A DNA stretch of 14,743 bases from an uncultured Paracoccaceae bacterium (GTDB taxonomy: Bacteria; Pseudomonadota; Alphaproteobacteria; Rhodobacterales; Rhodobacteraceae): the NCBI GenBank assembly GCA_937927885.1, contig CALEZJ010000274.1:1-14743 (forward strand), in the 5' to 3' direction. The notes beneath the pieces were generated by a model. The model was not told where the DNA came from. It did not search any database and was given only the letters and a program-made list of their open reading frames with translations. Position 1 is the first letter of the stretch; every line of letters begins with the position of its first letter. This document shows positions 1-6,833 of this stretch, piece by piece. Made by a program: the position numbers and the translations under genes.

Positions 1-73
1 CGTCGGCGGTCAGGCCCCTGGCAAGGGCTTGTGCGAAGGCTTCATGGCGGGGGTTGGCGAGGGGTGGGATCAA
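1..73 (-). CDS. N-terminus of a terminase-small-subunit-like protein (partial)
   Basis: Only about 24 codons lie in the window; the gene continues past the left edge. The visible peptide includes NPRHEAFAQALARGLTAD, which resembles the N-terminal helix of phage small-terminase-like (phBC6A51-type helix-turn-helix) proteins, where an N-x-R-H-E-x-F segment precedes the DNA-binding helices. The only usable start is TTG at 73-71, three bases after the stop of the preceding minus-strand gene and in the same frame, with a purine-rich AGGCGG upstream. A DUF927 gene followed by a small gene and then a terminase-like gene would fit a prophage or phage-derived element. Family assignment rests on a short peptide and on recollection of the family, so it is tentative. 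Confidence 0.42.
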   Translation of the reverse strand, partial: MIPPLANPRHEAFAQALARGLTAD

Positions 74-76
74 GGG

Positions 77-703
77 TCAGTTCCGCCTGCGGCCGGAGAC
101 AAGGTCGCCCTGCCTTTCGAGACAGGCCCATCCGCCGGTATCGATGAACAGCAATCCAGCCGCCCTGAGGCACGCTTGCGCTTGCCATGCCCGTGCGAAG
201 TCCCAACCGAGTGCGCTGCCGAAAGAACCCGAGCGCACGGGACCATTGGCGCGCAGGTGTTCCAGAACAGCCCGGGCATCCTGATGCGAGGCCCAATGAC
301 GACGAAGGAGCGATGGCGACAACCCGGCCAATCGCGCCGTCTCGGCGAGCGCCGCGGCTTCGGCGACCTCACGAGGTTCGTGCCCCGCATACTCGCGTAG
401 CGCCGCGCGCTCTTCGAACCTGTCAATAGCCTCATCGAGCACGTCCGCCAACGCTGGGCTAGCGACTTCCGCCGGGATTTGTGTCGGACATGTCGGACAT
501 GTCGGACCCGATTGATTCAACGCGACTTTTTCTGCGCAACCTTCGGCACCTGATGTCGGACACGTCGGACCAATAGAACTCCTTGGGTCCGACAGGACCG
601 ACTTGGTCAAACGCGCAGGGTCCTTGAAAAGTTCAAGGATTCCAAACGGGTCCGACATGTCCGACATTTCCGACCGTTCCTTGGGGGGATCGCGGTCAAT
701 CAC
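77..703 (-). CDS. Hypothetical protein of a phage-like DUF927 cassette
   Basis: Function not recognised. The 208-residue product starts at GTG 703-701 and overlaps the end of the upstream DUF927 reading frame by 8 bases, so the two were probably translationally coupled. The N-terminal third is low in complexity, with MSDMSDP near residues 13-19 and GPTCPT and GPTCPTCPT further on. These are the protein-level shadow of the DNA repeat array at 483-674. The remainder looks like an ordinary soluble, alanine- and arginine-rich helical domain (for example VLDEAIDRFEERAALREYAG) ending in a tryptophan-containing segment, WACLERQGDLVSGRRRN. No signal peptide or membrane segment is visible. The frame is open although the gene upstream is broken, so it may still be made or may simply have decayed less. 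An ATG at residue 13 is an alternative start. Confidence 0.6.
   Translation of the reverse strand: MIDRDPPKERSEMSDMSDPFGILELFKDPARLTKSVLSDPRSSIGPTCPTSGAEGCAEKVALNQSGPTCPTCPTQIPAEVASPALADVLDEAIDRFEERAALREYAGHEPREVAEAAALAETARLAGLSPSLLRRHWASHQDARAVLEHLRANGPVRSGSFGSALGWDFARAWQAQACLRAAGLLFIDTGGWACLERQGDLVSGRRRN
483..674. repeat. Dyad-symmetric array of ten 9-bp GTCGGACNN repeats
   Basis: Five + oriented units lie at 483-491, 492-500, 501-509, 555-563 and 564-572. Five inverted units lie at 585-593, 594-602, 648-656, 657-665 and 666-674. Every pair is symmetric around 578.5: the outer triplets (483-509 and 648-674) are 27-bp inverted repeats differing at one position, and the inner doublets match at 14 of 18. 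The two spacers between outer and inner blocks are both 45 bp but do not resemble each other, and the centre is 12 bp. All distances are multiples of three because the array lies inside a coding frame. The two halves nevertheless encode different peptides (MSDMSDP versus GPTCPTCPT), which suggests conservation of the DNA or RNA rather than of the protein. Confidence 0.85.
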
Positions 704-1862
704 TGCCAGCCCCCAGGATCGCGCCGCTCACAGCATAGACACGTGGCTTTCGCCTGACCTTGGCGGCCAAGCGTTTTGTCAAGTTGCGACCATCGCCGCG
801 GATCAGGAAGCCCGCATCGTCAAGATGCTTTGCGGCGCGAATAGCGTCCGAGCCCCTGTGCACCTCGTTCTTCCAGACATCCGTCGCAAAGAAGAAGGTT
901 TCCTCGTCTTTCCAGCCCGCGCGATTGCTGATGGGCCGCTGATCGTCGAATTGGCCAATTGGTTCGAAGCGCGTGTCACCGTGGCGAACGATGAACTCGC
1001 GCACGCGGGCGATCGCGTCACGGGCCTCGGCAGGACCGAGGTCGTTGCGCCTCTGCAGCCAGAAATCGAAGACCGTGAACGCGGCTTCGATTGCCTCGCC
1101 CTTGCGCAACCCTGTGAGTTCGAAGGACGTCGCCAATTCGCCCGCGGCGGCAATCAGCCCCAGACGGGTCAACGCACGGTCGATCTGTCCCTCTCCCGTG
1201 AGGCCGAATCGGTGAGCCGCCTCTTCACGAAAGGCCCCGATCACATCCTTGACGGTCGCGATCGCATCCTCACGCTACTTCAGGAATTTGGCGACAAAGG
1301 CAGGTCCCGCGACGCCATGATGCACAGAGGTCGCCTGCCGCAGGCGATCTGCAAAGGCCGCGCCATTCGCCATGCCGTGCAGCGTATCGAAGGCCCCATG
1401 CGCGCGGTCGTCTGCAACGATGTCCAGAAGTCGCACCTCCTGGCCCGCAGCGGCCCGACTCTCCGCCTCGGCCATCTTCTCGGCAAGAGAGACCTCGCCT
1501 GAAGACAGGAGCATGACCTTCCAGCGCGCGGAAGGGCGTGTGAGGCCGTTTCGGGTCGCGCGCGTCTTTCCGCTGCCATTGGCGAGCATGTAGACCGCAA
1601 GTCCGACCTCGCGGCCAGAAATCTCACCGATTTCGTCGAGGGCCAGCACGGTACTGTTCGAAACAACAGCCACACCCTCCAACCCGTTCGCGGTCGACCG
1701 CCAGGTGTTCAGCAACCTCGGTGACCCCCAGACGGAAACGGCTACGCGCTGCAATGTCGATTTGCCACGGCTCGATGCTCCTCGGATATGCGCACCTCCC
1801 CCATCCATGCGAAGGGGTTCCAGTAGCGGCCCCGCGAATGCAAGCGACAAGGCAACGACCCA
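696..1862 (-). pseudogene. DUF927 helicase/primase-like gene, 5'-truncated with in-frame amber codon
   Basis: DUF927 proteins are ATPases related to superfamily helicase/primase proteins of phages and integrated elements. The remaining frame carries a Walker A motif GASSRGKST (about 1781-1755) and a Walker B VLALDEIGE (about 1649-1623), followed by SSGEVSLAEKMAEA, GQEVRLLDI and the usual C-terminal half. A TAG at 1277-1275 interrupts the frame between AFVAKFLK and REDAIATVKDV; reading resumes in the same frame and stays family-like to the TGA at 698-696. Upstream, similarity ends abruptly around 1862 just before VVALSLAFAGPLL. An IS66 remnant follows, so the N-terminal few hundred residues of the usual roughly 600 are missing. 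Loss of the 5' half plus the nonsense codon make this a pseudogene; a sequencing error could explain the TAG but not the truncation. Confidence 0.82.
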
Positions 1863-1865
1863 TCG

Positions 1866-1948
1866 GGCCGGTGACGGTGCGCCTTGGGGCTGGCACGCTT
1901 CCGGCAGGGGTTGCGGAACCGGTCTTGACTATGCGGGCCCGCCCATGA
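1866..1948 (+). pseudogene. IS66-family orfA (tnpA-type) C-terminal remnant
   Basis: The + strand frame ending at TGA 1946-1948 reads VTVRLGAGTLPAGVAEPVL. This resembles the C-terminal tail of the small IS66 orfA product, which typically ends in a short strand-turn segment containing a PAG motif. Its stop overlaps the orfB start as ATGA (1945-1948), the usual translational coupling of IS66 accessory genes. The 5' part is missing and minus-strand DUF927 sequence begins at about 1862. The identification depends largely on its position directly before the recognisable orfB start. Confidence 0.5.
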
Positions 1949-2122
1949 TCGTCCCGTCCAACCGGCGGCGGATCAGGCTGGGGACGAAGCCTATCGACTT
2001 CTGAAAGGGCGATAACAGCCTTGCCCCGATGGCAAAGAAAAGACGCGCAAGGGCACGTTCACCGGGACGGTCTTCGTGTTTCGGGCCGGGAAGGCGGATC
2101 GGCTGAAGCTGCTCTACTGCCA
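1945..2122 (+). pseudogene. tnpB: IS66-family orfB (TnpB) N-terminal remnant
   Basis: IS66 TnpB is a small accessory protein (about 115 residues) of unknown biochemical role needed for IS66 transposition. The start MIVPSNRRRIRLGTKPIDF matches the family's N-terminus, which is typically close to MI.PSNRVRI.VATKPVDFRKG. A TGA at 2002-2004 stands where an Arg codon is expected, and KG follows it. After a degenerate stretch, the family's central block reappears in another phase as FTGTVFVFRAGKADRLKLLY (about 2060-2118). The expected W-DG-G continuation is absent and the sequence becomes hemoglobin-like on the opposite strand. The remnant therefore has a nonsense codon, a frameshift and a missing 3' half. 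No inverted-repeat ends or transposase (orfC) are visible. Confidence 0.68.
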
Positions 2123-2132
2123 CATGACCAAG

Positions 2133-2424
2133 GCAGACCTCGCTGGCCGTTTCCTGCGACAGTCCCAACCAGCGCTGGAAATGGTCTACATCGATCGGCA
2201 GCAGCGCATGCGCTGGCACCGGGCAATCCTGGTCGCCACCGGTCATCAGCGCGGCCGAGGAAAAGCACTCGACCTTGCGTTCCAGATGCGGCCCCAGTCC
2301 CTGATCAGCGCCGCGAAAATCTACCCCAGCACCGTGTAGCGGCGCACGCGGGCGTAAGAGGCGCGGCGGGATCGTGTTGTACCGCCTCGTCCAGCCCAGT
2401 CTCGGCTACCAATAGCTCCGTCAT
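2133..2424 (-). pseudogene. Group III truncated hemoglobin, degraded
   Basis: Group III truncated hemoglobins are small (about 130-150 residue) heme proteins, often linked to NO or oxygen chemistry. Similarity is spread over shifting frames. From ATG 2424-2422 it reads LLVAETGLDEAV, then in another phase YARVRRYTVLG, a TAG in place of a Pro codon, and IFAALIRDWG. A one-base loss then leads to PHLERKVECFSSAALMTGG, followed by PVPAHALLPIDVDHFQRWLG and ETASEVC. The core pattern (DWGPHLE, SSAALMTG, the His in AHALLP, HFQRWL) is that of the family. The C-terminal 20 or so residues are missing because the IS66 remnant begins at about 2122. It lies 56 bp downstream of, and on the same strand as, the small membrane protein gene, so the two may once have formed an operon. 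Confidence 0.62.
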
Positions 2425-2480
2425 CCCGAGGTTGGCGGATTGGGCTACCTGCGGGCCCGGTTTCGTGGGCAGCAACTTGC

Positions 2481-2852
2481 TCAGTAACCCATGGCGACCT
2501 GCAGCAACATCAGCGAGCCGCCTGCCGCGTTCAGCGCCCAGCCGACGGTCAGCACGCGGGCGATCCAGCCCCAGGCCTCGCGGTCGATGCCCAGGGGATC
2601 GGATCCGATGTTGAAGGCGCTACGCCAGACGCTGATCTGGATGAAGGCAGTGTACAACATCGCGACCGCCAGGATCGGCACCAGCACCGGCCAGGTCACC
2701 GCGCGCTCGATCACCGCAGTTAGTATTGCGGCACCGCCGAGCGTGCTGATCCCGACACCGTAAATCCAATAAAGTTTCCACAGCGGGCCGTCGCCGTGCC
2801 AGTAGCGGCTCAGTTCTTCGGCAAGGCCCGGGTGCGTCTGACTTTGAGTCAT
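2481..2852 (-). CDS. Small three-helix membrane protein of unknown function
   Basis: The 123-residue product is not assigned to a named family. The ATG at 2852-2850 is chosen because AAGGAG sits 7 bases upstream; a longer frame open to 3065 lacks such support. A polar N-terminus containing ELSRYWHGDGPLWKLYWIYGV leads into three predicted membrane segments, at about residues 27-47, 54-74 and 97-118. A short hydrophilic loop (FNIGSDPLGIDREAWGW) lies between the second and third. Aromatic residues cluster at the membrane boundaries, as in many small inner-membrane proteins. It may be transcribed from the promoter-like pair at 2906-2934. Its downstream neighbour is the hemoglobin pseudogene. The frame is intact with normal GC-rich third positions, so it appears to be a real gene. 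Confidence 0.72.
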   Translation of the reverse strand: MTQSQTHPGLAEELSRYWHGDGPLWKLYWIYGVGISTLGGAAILTAVIERAVTWPVLVPILAVAMLYTAFIQISVWRSAFNIGSDPLGIDREAWGWIARVLTVGWALNAAGGSLMLLQVAMGY

Positions 2853-3583
2853 CGTGGGCTCCTTTCCGGTCACGCCGACCGCAGGATCGCCAGTCGGCGT
2901 CCACCAGCCTAGTCCCTCGAATAGGTATTGTAAATGCCGAAACAGGTTTGGACCGGATGTCGTTTCGCCTCGATCCGCCAAGCGCCCCGTCAAACCATGT
3001 TCCGCCAACCATGGATCGCTGCCGGAACACCTGCCGCGCGCTGAGGAGATCATCGCACCAGGCAACCTTACCTACGCCTGGGGTAACAAGCAGCGCCGGA
3101 TTTAAGATCTGTTCCCGTGAAACGACGCGGTCACCGTCTGATCGGAACGATGCTCGCCCTGAAAGGATTGCAGCGGAGTTTTCGCAACTCGGCATTCACC
3201 GGAAAAGTGCGCCCGCAAAGGTCAGACGACATTCGCGTTCGGTACTATCCCAACGGGCGAACCGCTGGCGCCTGCGTTCGTTCGAGGCGCTGCGCAGATC
3301 GCTGGCACGCGGGTGATCAGGATGGTCGAGCGGCCAAGCGGTTGGAGCGGCAGACCGACGCAGCTTCGAACTGACCGCTCATTTTCGAGACGGATTGGGC
3401 GGAGGACGGCGATTGATACCGACGCACGTTGCCAAACCGGTGACCAACCCTTTGTCCCAACAGAACCGGGTGCAGGCCACTGAATGCTCGTCGACCGGGC
3501 TAGGGGTCCACTCCCAGATGGAGGTGTCCCTTTCGGCCACCGATCAGCGAGGCAGCAGGTTTCTTGTTGTGTCATGTCCGAAA
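2853..3583. other. Long spacer without a recognisable gene
   Basis: About 730 bases lie between the start of the small membrane protein gene and the dadA upstream repeats. Several frames stay open for 80-190 codons on both strands, but none has a convincing ribosome binding site, protein family or consistent codon use. They overlap one another in the way expected for GC-rich noncoding DNA. Fragments such as PTGEPLAPAFVRGAAQIAG on the + strand (about 3245-3300) look protein-like and could be gene debris, but I could not assign them. The base composition becomes clearly AT-rich only after about 3555. Confidence 0.5.
2906..2934 (-). promoter_or_regulatory. Candidate sigma-70-type promoter of the small membrane protein gene
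   Basis: On the minus strand TTTACA (2934-2929) is followed after exactly 17 bases by TAGGCT (2911-2906). The -35 matches five of six consensus positions; the -10 matches only three. It lies in a locally AT-rich patch about 54 bases before the ATG at 2852. Confidence 0.3.
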
Positions 3584-3692
3584 TTTGACGAATTTTCTTG
3601 TTTATTTCATCTTGATTGACGAAGGATCATCTAAGTTACAGGCTCATTGACGAAGAAATCGCGAGAAACTTCCTCGCCATTCGAGGTATCAT
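3584..3692 (+). promoter_or_regulatory. dadA upstream region with three helically phased TTGACGAA repeats
   Basis: TTGACGAA occurs at 3585-3592, 3616-3623 and 3647-3654, so successive copies are exactly 31 bases apart, about three turns of B-DNA, in one orientation and on one face of the helix. The base before each copy is T, A and A. A -10-like TATCAT lies at 3687-3692, giving a possible transcription start near 3699 and placing the repeats at roughly -114, -83 and -52. That is an activator-like or wrapping-protein geometry. dadA genes are controlled by Lrp/AsnC-type regulators in other bacteria (established knowledge); assigning these repeats to such a regulator is inference. The region is AT-rich relative to its surroundings. 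Confidence 0.55.
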
Positions 3693-3728
3693 GAAAGGCA
3701 GGATTCATCATCTATTTGGGACGGCAAC

Positions 3729-5033
3729 ATGAAGATCGCGGTTCTGGGATCAGGCGTCATTGGGGTAACCTCAGCGTGGTATCTGGCGCAGGCAGGGTTT
3801 GAGGTCGAGGTGATCGACCGTCAGCCCGGCGCTGCAATGGAGACCTCTTTCGCCAACGCGGGCGAGATTAGTCCGGGATACTCATCGCCTTGGGCCGCAC
3901 CTGGCATCCCGCTCAAAGCGATCAAATGGATGTTCATGAAACATGCTCCCCTGATCATCCAGCCGAGGATGGACATGGCCAAGCTGCGCTGGATGGCGCA
4001 AATGCTGGGGAATTGCACAAACGCGGCCTATGCGGTGAACAAGGCTCGCATGGTACGTCTGGCTGAGTATTCACGCGACTGCCTGACCGAGTTGCGCACC
4101 GGGACCGGGATCAAGTTCGACGAGCGCCAGCAAGGCACCTTGCAGCTATTCAGAACCCAGAAACAGCTCGATGCCGCTGGCAAGGATATCGAGGTGCTTC
4201 GCGCGGGTGGCGTCGCGTTCGAACTTCTGGACGCGGCGAGCTGCCTTGCAACAGAACCGGGCCTGCGGGGATCGCAAGATCGAATCGCGGGAGGCTTGCG
4301 CTTGCCAGGTGACGAAACCGGTGATTGCTTCCGGTTCACACAAGAGCTGGCAAGATTGGCCGCCGGACTGGGTGTCAGGTTCCACCATGATACCGCGATC
4401 ACCCGGCTGAACATGGCCGGGGGGCGGGTGACCTCGGTCTCCACCACGCAGGGCGAGATCATCGCCGATGCCTTCGTCCTGGCGCTTGGAAGCTATTCGC
4501 CCGCGCTCGTTGCGCCGCTGGGGATGCGTCTGCCGGTCTATCCGGTGAAGGGCTATTCAATCACGATGCCAATCATCGACGAGGCGCGCGCGCCTGTCTC
4601 AACCGTCATGGACGAAACTCACAAGATCGCCATTACCCGGCTGGGTAATCGCATCCGCGTTGGCGGCATGGCCGAACTTGCAGGGTTCGATCTGACTTTG
4701 AAAGCCAAGCGAAAAGACACATTGCTCCATTCCGTTCAGGATCTGTTTGGTGGCGGCGGCGACGCGACACATGCCACGTTCTGGACCGGCCTTCGTCCGA
4801 TGACCCCTGATGGCACGCCCATCGTCGGGCGCTCGACAGTGCCGAACTTGTTCATGAACACGGGCCATGGCACGCTTGGCTGGACGATGGCTGCAGGCTC
4901 GGGGCGTGTCCTGGCTGATATCGTCGCGGGCCGGGCGACCGAGATCGACAGCGCCGATCTGGGGTTTGAGAGGTATATGGGTCGGGCACGCCGCCCGCCG
5001 TCTGTACCCGGCCTTCGTCCGGCACTGAGCTAA
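3729..5033 (+). CDS. dadA: D-amino acid dehydrogenase (DadA-type FAD oxidoreductase)
   Basis: DadA oxidatively deaminates D-amino acids, classically D-alanine, to the 2-oxo acid and ammonia. It feeds electrons to the respiratory chain from the inner face of the membrane. The 434-residue length is typical. The N-terminal Rossmann fold has GSGVIG at 7-12 and an acidic residue ending the second strand (EVID, D30). [20 protein letters not shown] at 40-59 is the characteristic DadA substrate/FAD segment. [10 protein letters not shown] lies at 270-279, and [14 protein letters not shown] (354-367) and [16 protein letters not shown] (377-392) form the C-terminal FAD-binding signature. The ATG at 3729 begins directly at the Rossmann strand MKIAVLGSG; the ribosome binding site (GGGACGG) is weak. 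No alanine racemase gene (dadX) lies adjacent, so it may serve general D-amino acid catabolism. Confidence 0.93.
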   Translation: MKIAVLGSGVIGVTSAWYLAQAGFEVEVIDRQPGAAMETSFANAGEISPGYSSPWAAPGIPLKAIKWMFMKHAPLIIQPRMDMAKLRWMAQMLGNCTNAAYAVNKARMVRLAEYSRDCLTELRTGTGIKFDERQQGTLQLFRTQKQLDAAGKDIEVLRAGGVAFELLDAASCLATEPGLRGSQDRIAGGLRLPGDETGDCFRFTQELARLAAGLGVRFHHDTAITRLNMAGGRVTSVSTTQGEIIADAFVLALGSYSPALVAPLGMRLPVYPVKGYSITMPIIDEARAPVSTVMDETHKIAITRLGNRIRVGGMAELAGFDLTLKAKRKDTLLHSVQDLFGGGGDATHATFWTGLRPMTPDGTPIVGRSTVPNLFMNTGHGTLGWTMAAGSGRVLADIVAGRATEIDSADLGFERYMGRARRPPSVPGLRPALS

Positions 5034-5629
5034 CGCACTACCCGCCCGCATCTTGATTGCATGTGTCCTATACGCTGGAGCAAGATCCGACGCTTGATCG
5101 TCGCCGGATGGCACCACCTGAGCATCAGGCGGCCATGGCGATTTGATTCCGTATCTGAACTGCCGACCGTATGGCAATCGCAGCCCCCCATCGAGATTGA
5201 AAATCGACGAGCCGAATGGCGAAACGCGGTCGGACGAAGAGTCGATAGCTCATGGATCAAGGCCGGCATCGCGGGTGCTGCTGGCGCTGCCCTTTTCGAA
5301 GTGATTGGCGTCTTTCTGACTTAGGGCGGCTCTGATCGTGTAGGCGCCCGCGGATGGCATCGATGCGCCGAGACGGGTCCGGAACGATCCTCAGGGGGCG
5401 GCTGTCACCCCATCGGGGCACCTTGTCCGAGCCCTGTGTCCACAGTCGGATCCATCCGGGGCGTGACGGGGGAACCGGTCAAGGACGTCAGGCCATGATA
5501 AGGTCTGCGACCGTTGGTTGTCATCCAGAGTGCGCGCAATGTGTGCCCGAATGGCGACACCGGCGATCAATTCCAGCTTTCCGGCAGGCCAGCTTGTTTT
5601 CATCGCAGCGACACCCTAAGTCCTAACCC
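5034..5629. other. Spacer after dadA without a confident gene
   Basis: No terminator-like hairpin follows dadA directly. An open frame at 5061-5324 (+) ends in SWIKAGIAGAAGAALFEVIGVFLT, which could be a single membrane helix. It lacks a ribosome binding site and its N-terminal half does not look like coding sequence, so I read it at most as gene debris. A minus-strand frame at 5391-5603 is equally unsupported. Nothing else is recognisable. Confidence 0.45.
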
Positions 5630-5722
5630 ATGATGATGTTCGCTCCCCAAGTCAGGTTCCGGCATTACTCCGGTACGCTGCTGACCCGCACTCTGCCCCG
5701 GGCAGAGGTGGTCGCCTACTGA
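5630..5722 (+). CDS. Possible 30-residue leader ORF upstream of the Rnk-like genes
   Basis: A short frame begins with three consecutive ATG codons (5630-5638) and ends at TGA 5720-5722. It encodes a basic peptide containing VRFRHYSGTLLTR and ending RAEVVAY. About three quarters of its third positions are G or C, like the real genes here, but no Shine-Dalgarno sequence precedes it. Its 3' part overlaps a perfect 7-bp stem, CTCTGCC (5691-5697) with GGCAGAG (5701-5707). It could be a leader peptide for the downstream pair or part of a structured untranslated leader. Confidence 0.25.
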   Translation: MMMFAPQVRFRHYSGTLLTRTLPRAEVVAY

Positions 5723-5794
5723 CGCCTTTCCCCGGGGCTTTGCCTTTCCAAGACCAAGGTCAGCCAAGCGGACAACGTCCGTTGAGGAACAATC

Positions 5795-6325
5795 ATGCAT
5801 TCCCATCCCACTTCCCCGCAGCCGCTAGGCGCGGCGCGTGCGCTCGAACGCCACCCCCTCGTTCGTCGGCCCGCTGTCTTCAGGCTCCAGGTCGGCGCGA
5901 CTGACCTGTTCTTGTCACCGTCCGTGCTCAGCCGCCATGACTACTGGCAGTTGAACGAGCACCGGCGTCGATGCGAAGAACTGGGTGCCCCCCGGGCCGT
6001 GCGGCTCGCCCGGTTGATACGCGCGAAGCTACTTGGCGCGTGGGTCACCGAGACGGCGGATATTCCCCCCGATGTCGTTGCCGGGACATCGCGGGCAACG
6101 TTCGTCCTGGACCACAAGCGACCCGAGACCCGCCAACTCTATCACTGGGACTATCCCGGCGACCAGAAAAGTCCGCTGCCCGTCCGAAGCTTTCTGGGAA
6201 TTGCACTGATTGGCATGACGGTGGGTCAATGCCAGCGCTTTCCGGCAGGTAACCACGAGCCAAGCAGGCTGCACCTTCTGGGTGTGCTTCACGAAGGTAC
6301 ACACAGTGGGAACCCGTTCGACTGA
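5795..6325 (+). CDS. GreA/GreB C-terminal-domain (Rnk-like) protein
   Basis: The 176-residue product appears to belong to the Rnk/GreA-GreB C-terminal-domain group, FKBP-like folds that bind RNA polymerase near the secondary channel. The N-terminal ~45 residues are proline- and arginine-rich and poorly conserved. Residues 45-85 (LSRHDYWQLNEHRRRCEELG onward) resemble the short helical N-domain of Rnk. Residues 90-167 (IPPDVVAGTSRATFVLDHKR, then PVRSFLGIALIGMTVGQCQRF) correspond to the Grea_GreB_C fold, with the usual ..P.G.ALIG..VG.. region. The canonical SP.G.AL.G is altered here to RSFLGIALIG. GAGGAA before ATG 5795 supports the start. A second family member follows after 48 bp, suggesting an operon. 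The family call is by similarity to the neighbour and to remembered motifs. Confidence 0.6.
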   Translation: MHSHPTSPQPLGAARALERHPLVRRPAVFRLQVGATDLFLSPSVLSRHDYWQLNEHRRRCEELGAPRAVRLARLIRAKLLGAWVTETADIPPDVVAGTSRATFVLDHKRPETRQLYHWDYPGDQKSPLPVRSFLGIALIGMTVGQCQRFPAGNHEPSRLHLLGVLHEGTHSGNPFD

Positions 6326-6373
6326 CCGCGCCCCCGCAGGTCCAGCCCAGTTCACTTTTCTTCCGAGGCGAAC

Positions 6374-6808
6374 ATGTCCAATTCTCCACGCCGTACCCGC
6401 ACGGTCATCGATGCTGCACTCCTTGAGCGCCTGGAAACTCTCGCCGGCGCCGCCATCGCGCGTTTCCCCGACGTGGCCTATCCACTGGTCAACAAGCTGG
6501 CGGCCGCCAGCCTGGTCGAGGGGGCACGTCTGCCGAGAGACGTCGTCACCATCGGCAGCGACGTCCTGTACCACGACCACCACGCCGCGCGGGATCTGCG
6601 TGTCAGATTGGCATGGCCTGAACAGGCGGACATCAGCAAGGGCATCGTGTCGGTCCTGACCCCGGTCGGGGTGGCGCTGCTGGGGCTTTCGGAAGGCGAC
6701 GAGTTCCAGTGGACGACACGGGCCGGCGCCGAACGTGGCCTGACCATTCTGCAGGTCGGGTCGGCGCGTCAAGCGCCTGAGGCCGAAGCCCGATCGTCAA
6801 CGATTTAG
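6374..6808 (+). CDS. rnk: Regulator of nucleoside diphosphate kinase (Rnk family)
   Basis: Rnk proteins are small RNA-polymerase-binding relatives of GreA/GreB, named for their effect on nucleoside diphosphate kinase levels in Pseudomonas/E. coli. The 144-residue product has the expected order. An N-terminal helical hairpin (about 12-50, AALLERLETLAGAAIARFPD) leads into LPRDVVTIGSDVLYHD (53-68), then VRLAWPEQADISKGIVSVL (77-95) and TPVGVALLGLSEGDEFQW (96-113), the hallmark of the GreA/GreB C-terminal fold. There is no Gre-type acidic coiled-coil tip, consistent with Rnk rather than a cleavage factor. GAGG lies 6-9 bases before the ATG. It sits in tandem with a more divergent paralog upstream and a zinc-ribbon ORF downstream. 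Confidence 0.85.
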   Translation: MSNSPRRTRTVIDAALLERLETLAGAAIARFPDVAYPLVNKLAAASLVEGARLPRDVVTIGSDVLYHDHHAARDLRVRLAWPEQADISKGIVSVLTPVGVALLGLSEGDEFQWTTRAGAERGLTILQVGSARQAPEAEARSSTI

Positions 6809-6833
6809 CCAAGAGCAAGAGGAGACCGAGACG

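Noticed and set aside
483..674. Possible CRISPR-like array
   Set aside because: Units are 9 bp, many are directly tandem and half are inverted, all inside a coding frame; this is not repeat-spacer architecture.
1275..1277. Amber codon as programmed read-through or pyrrolysine
   Set aside because: No supporting element is visible and the gene also lacks its 5' half, so simple decay explains it better.
603..1502. A 299-codon open frame on the + strand
   Set aside because: It is antisense to the DUF927 and repeat-gene frames, which carry recognisable motifs; it has no ribosome binding site or family-like sequence.
3222..3575. A 117-codon minus-strand frame in the spacer before dadA
   Set aside because: It has no ribosome binding site, no recognisable domain, and overlaps several equally plausible frames; it also reaches close to the dadA control region.
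5061..5324. An 87-codon frame ending in a possible membrane helix
   Set aside because: The N-terminal half looks like noncoding sequence and no ribosome binding site precedes it; noted only as possible debris.
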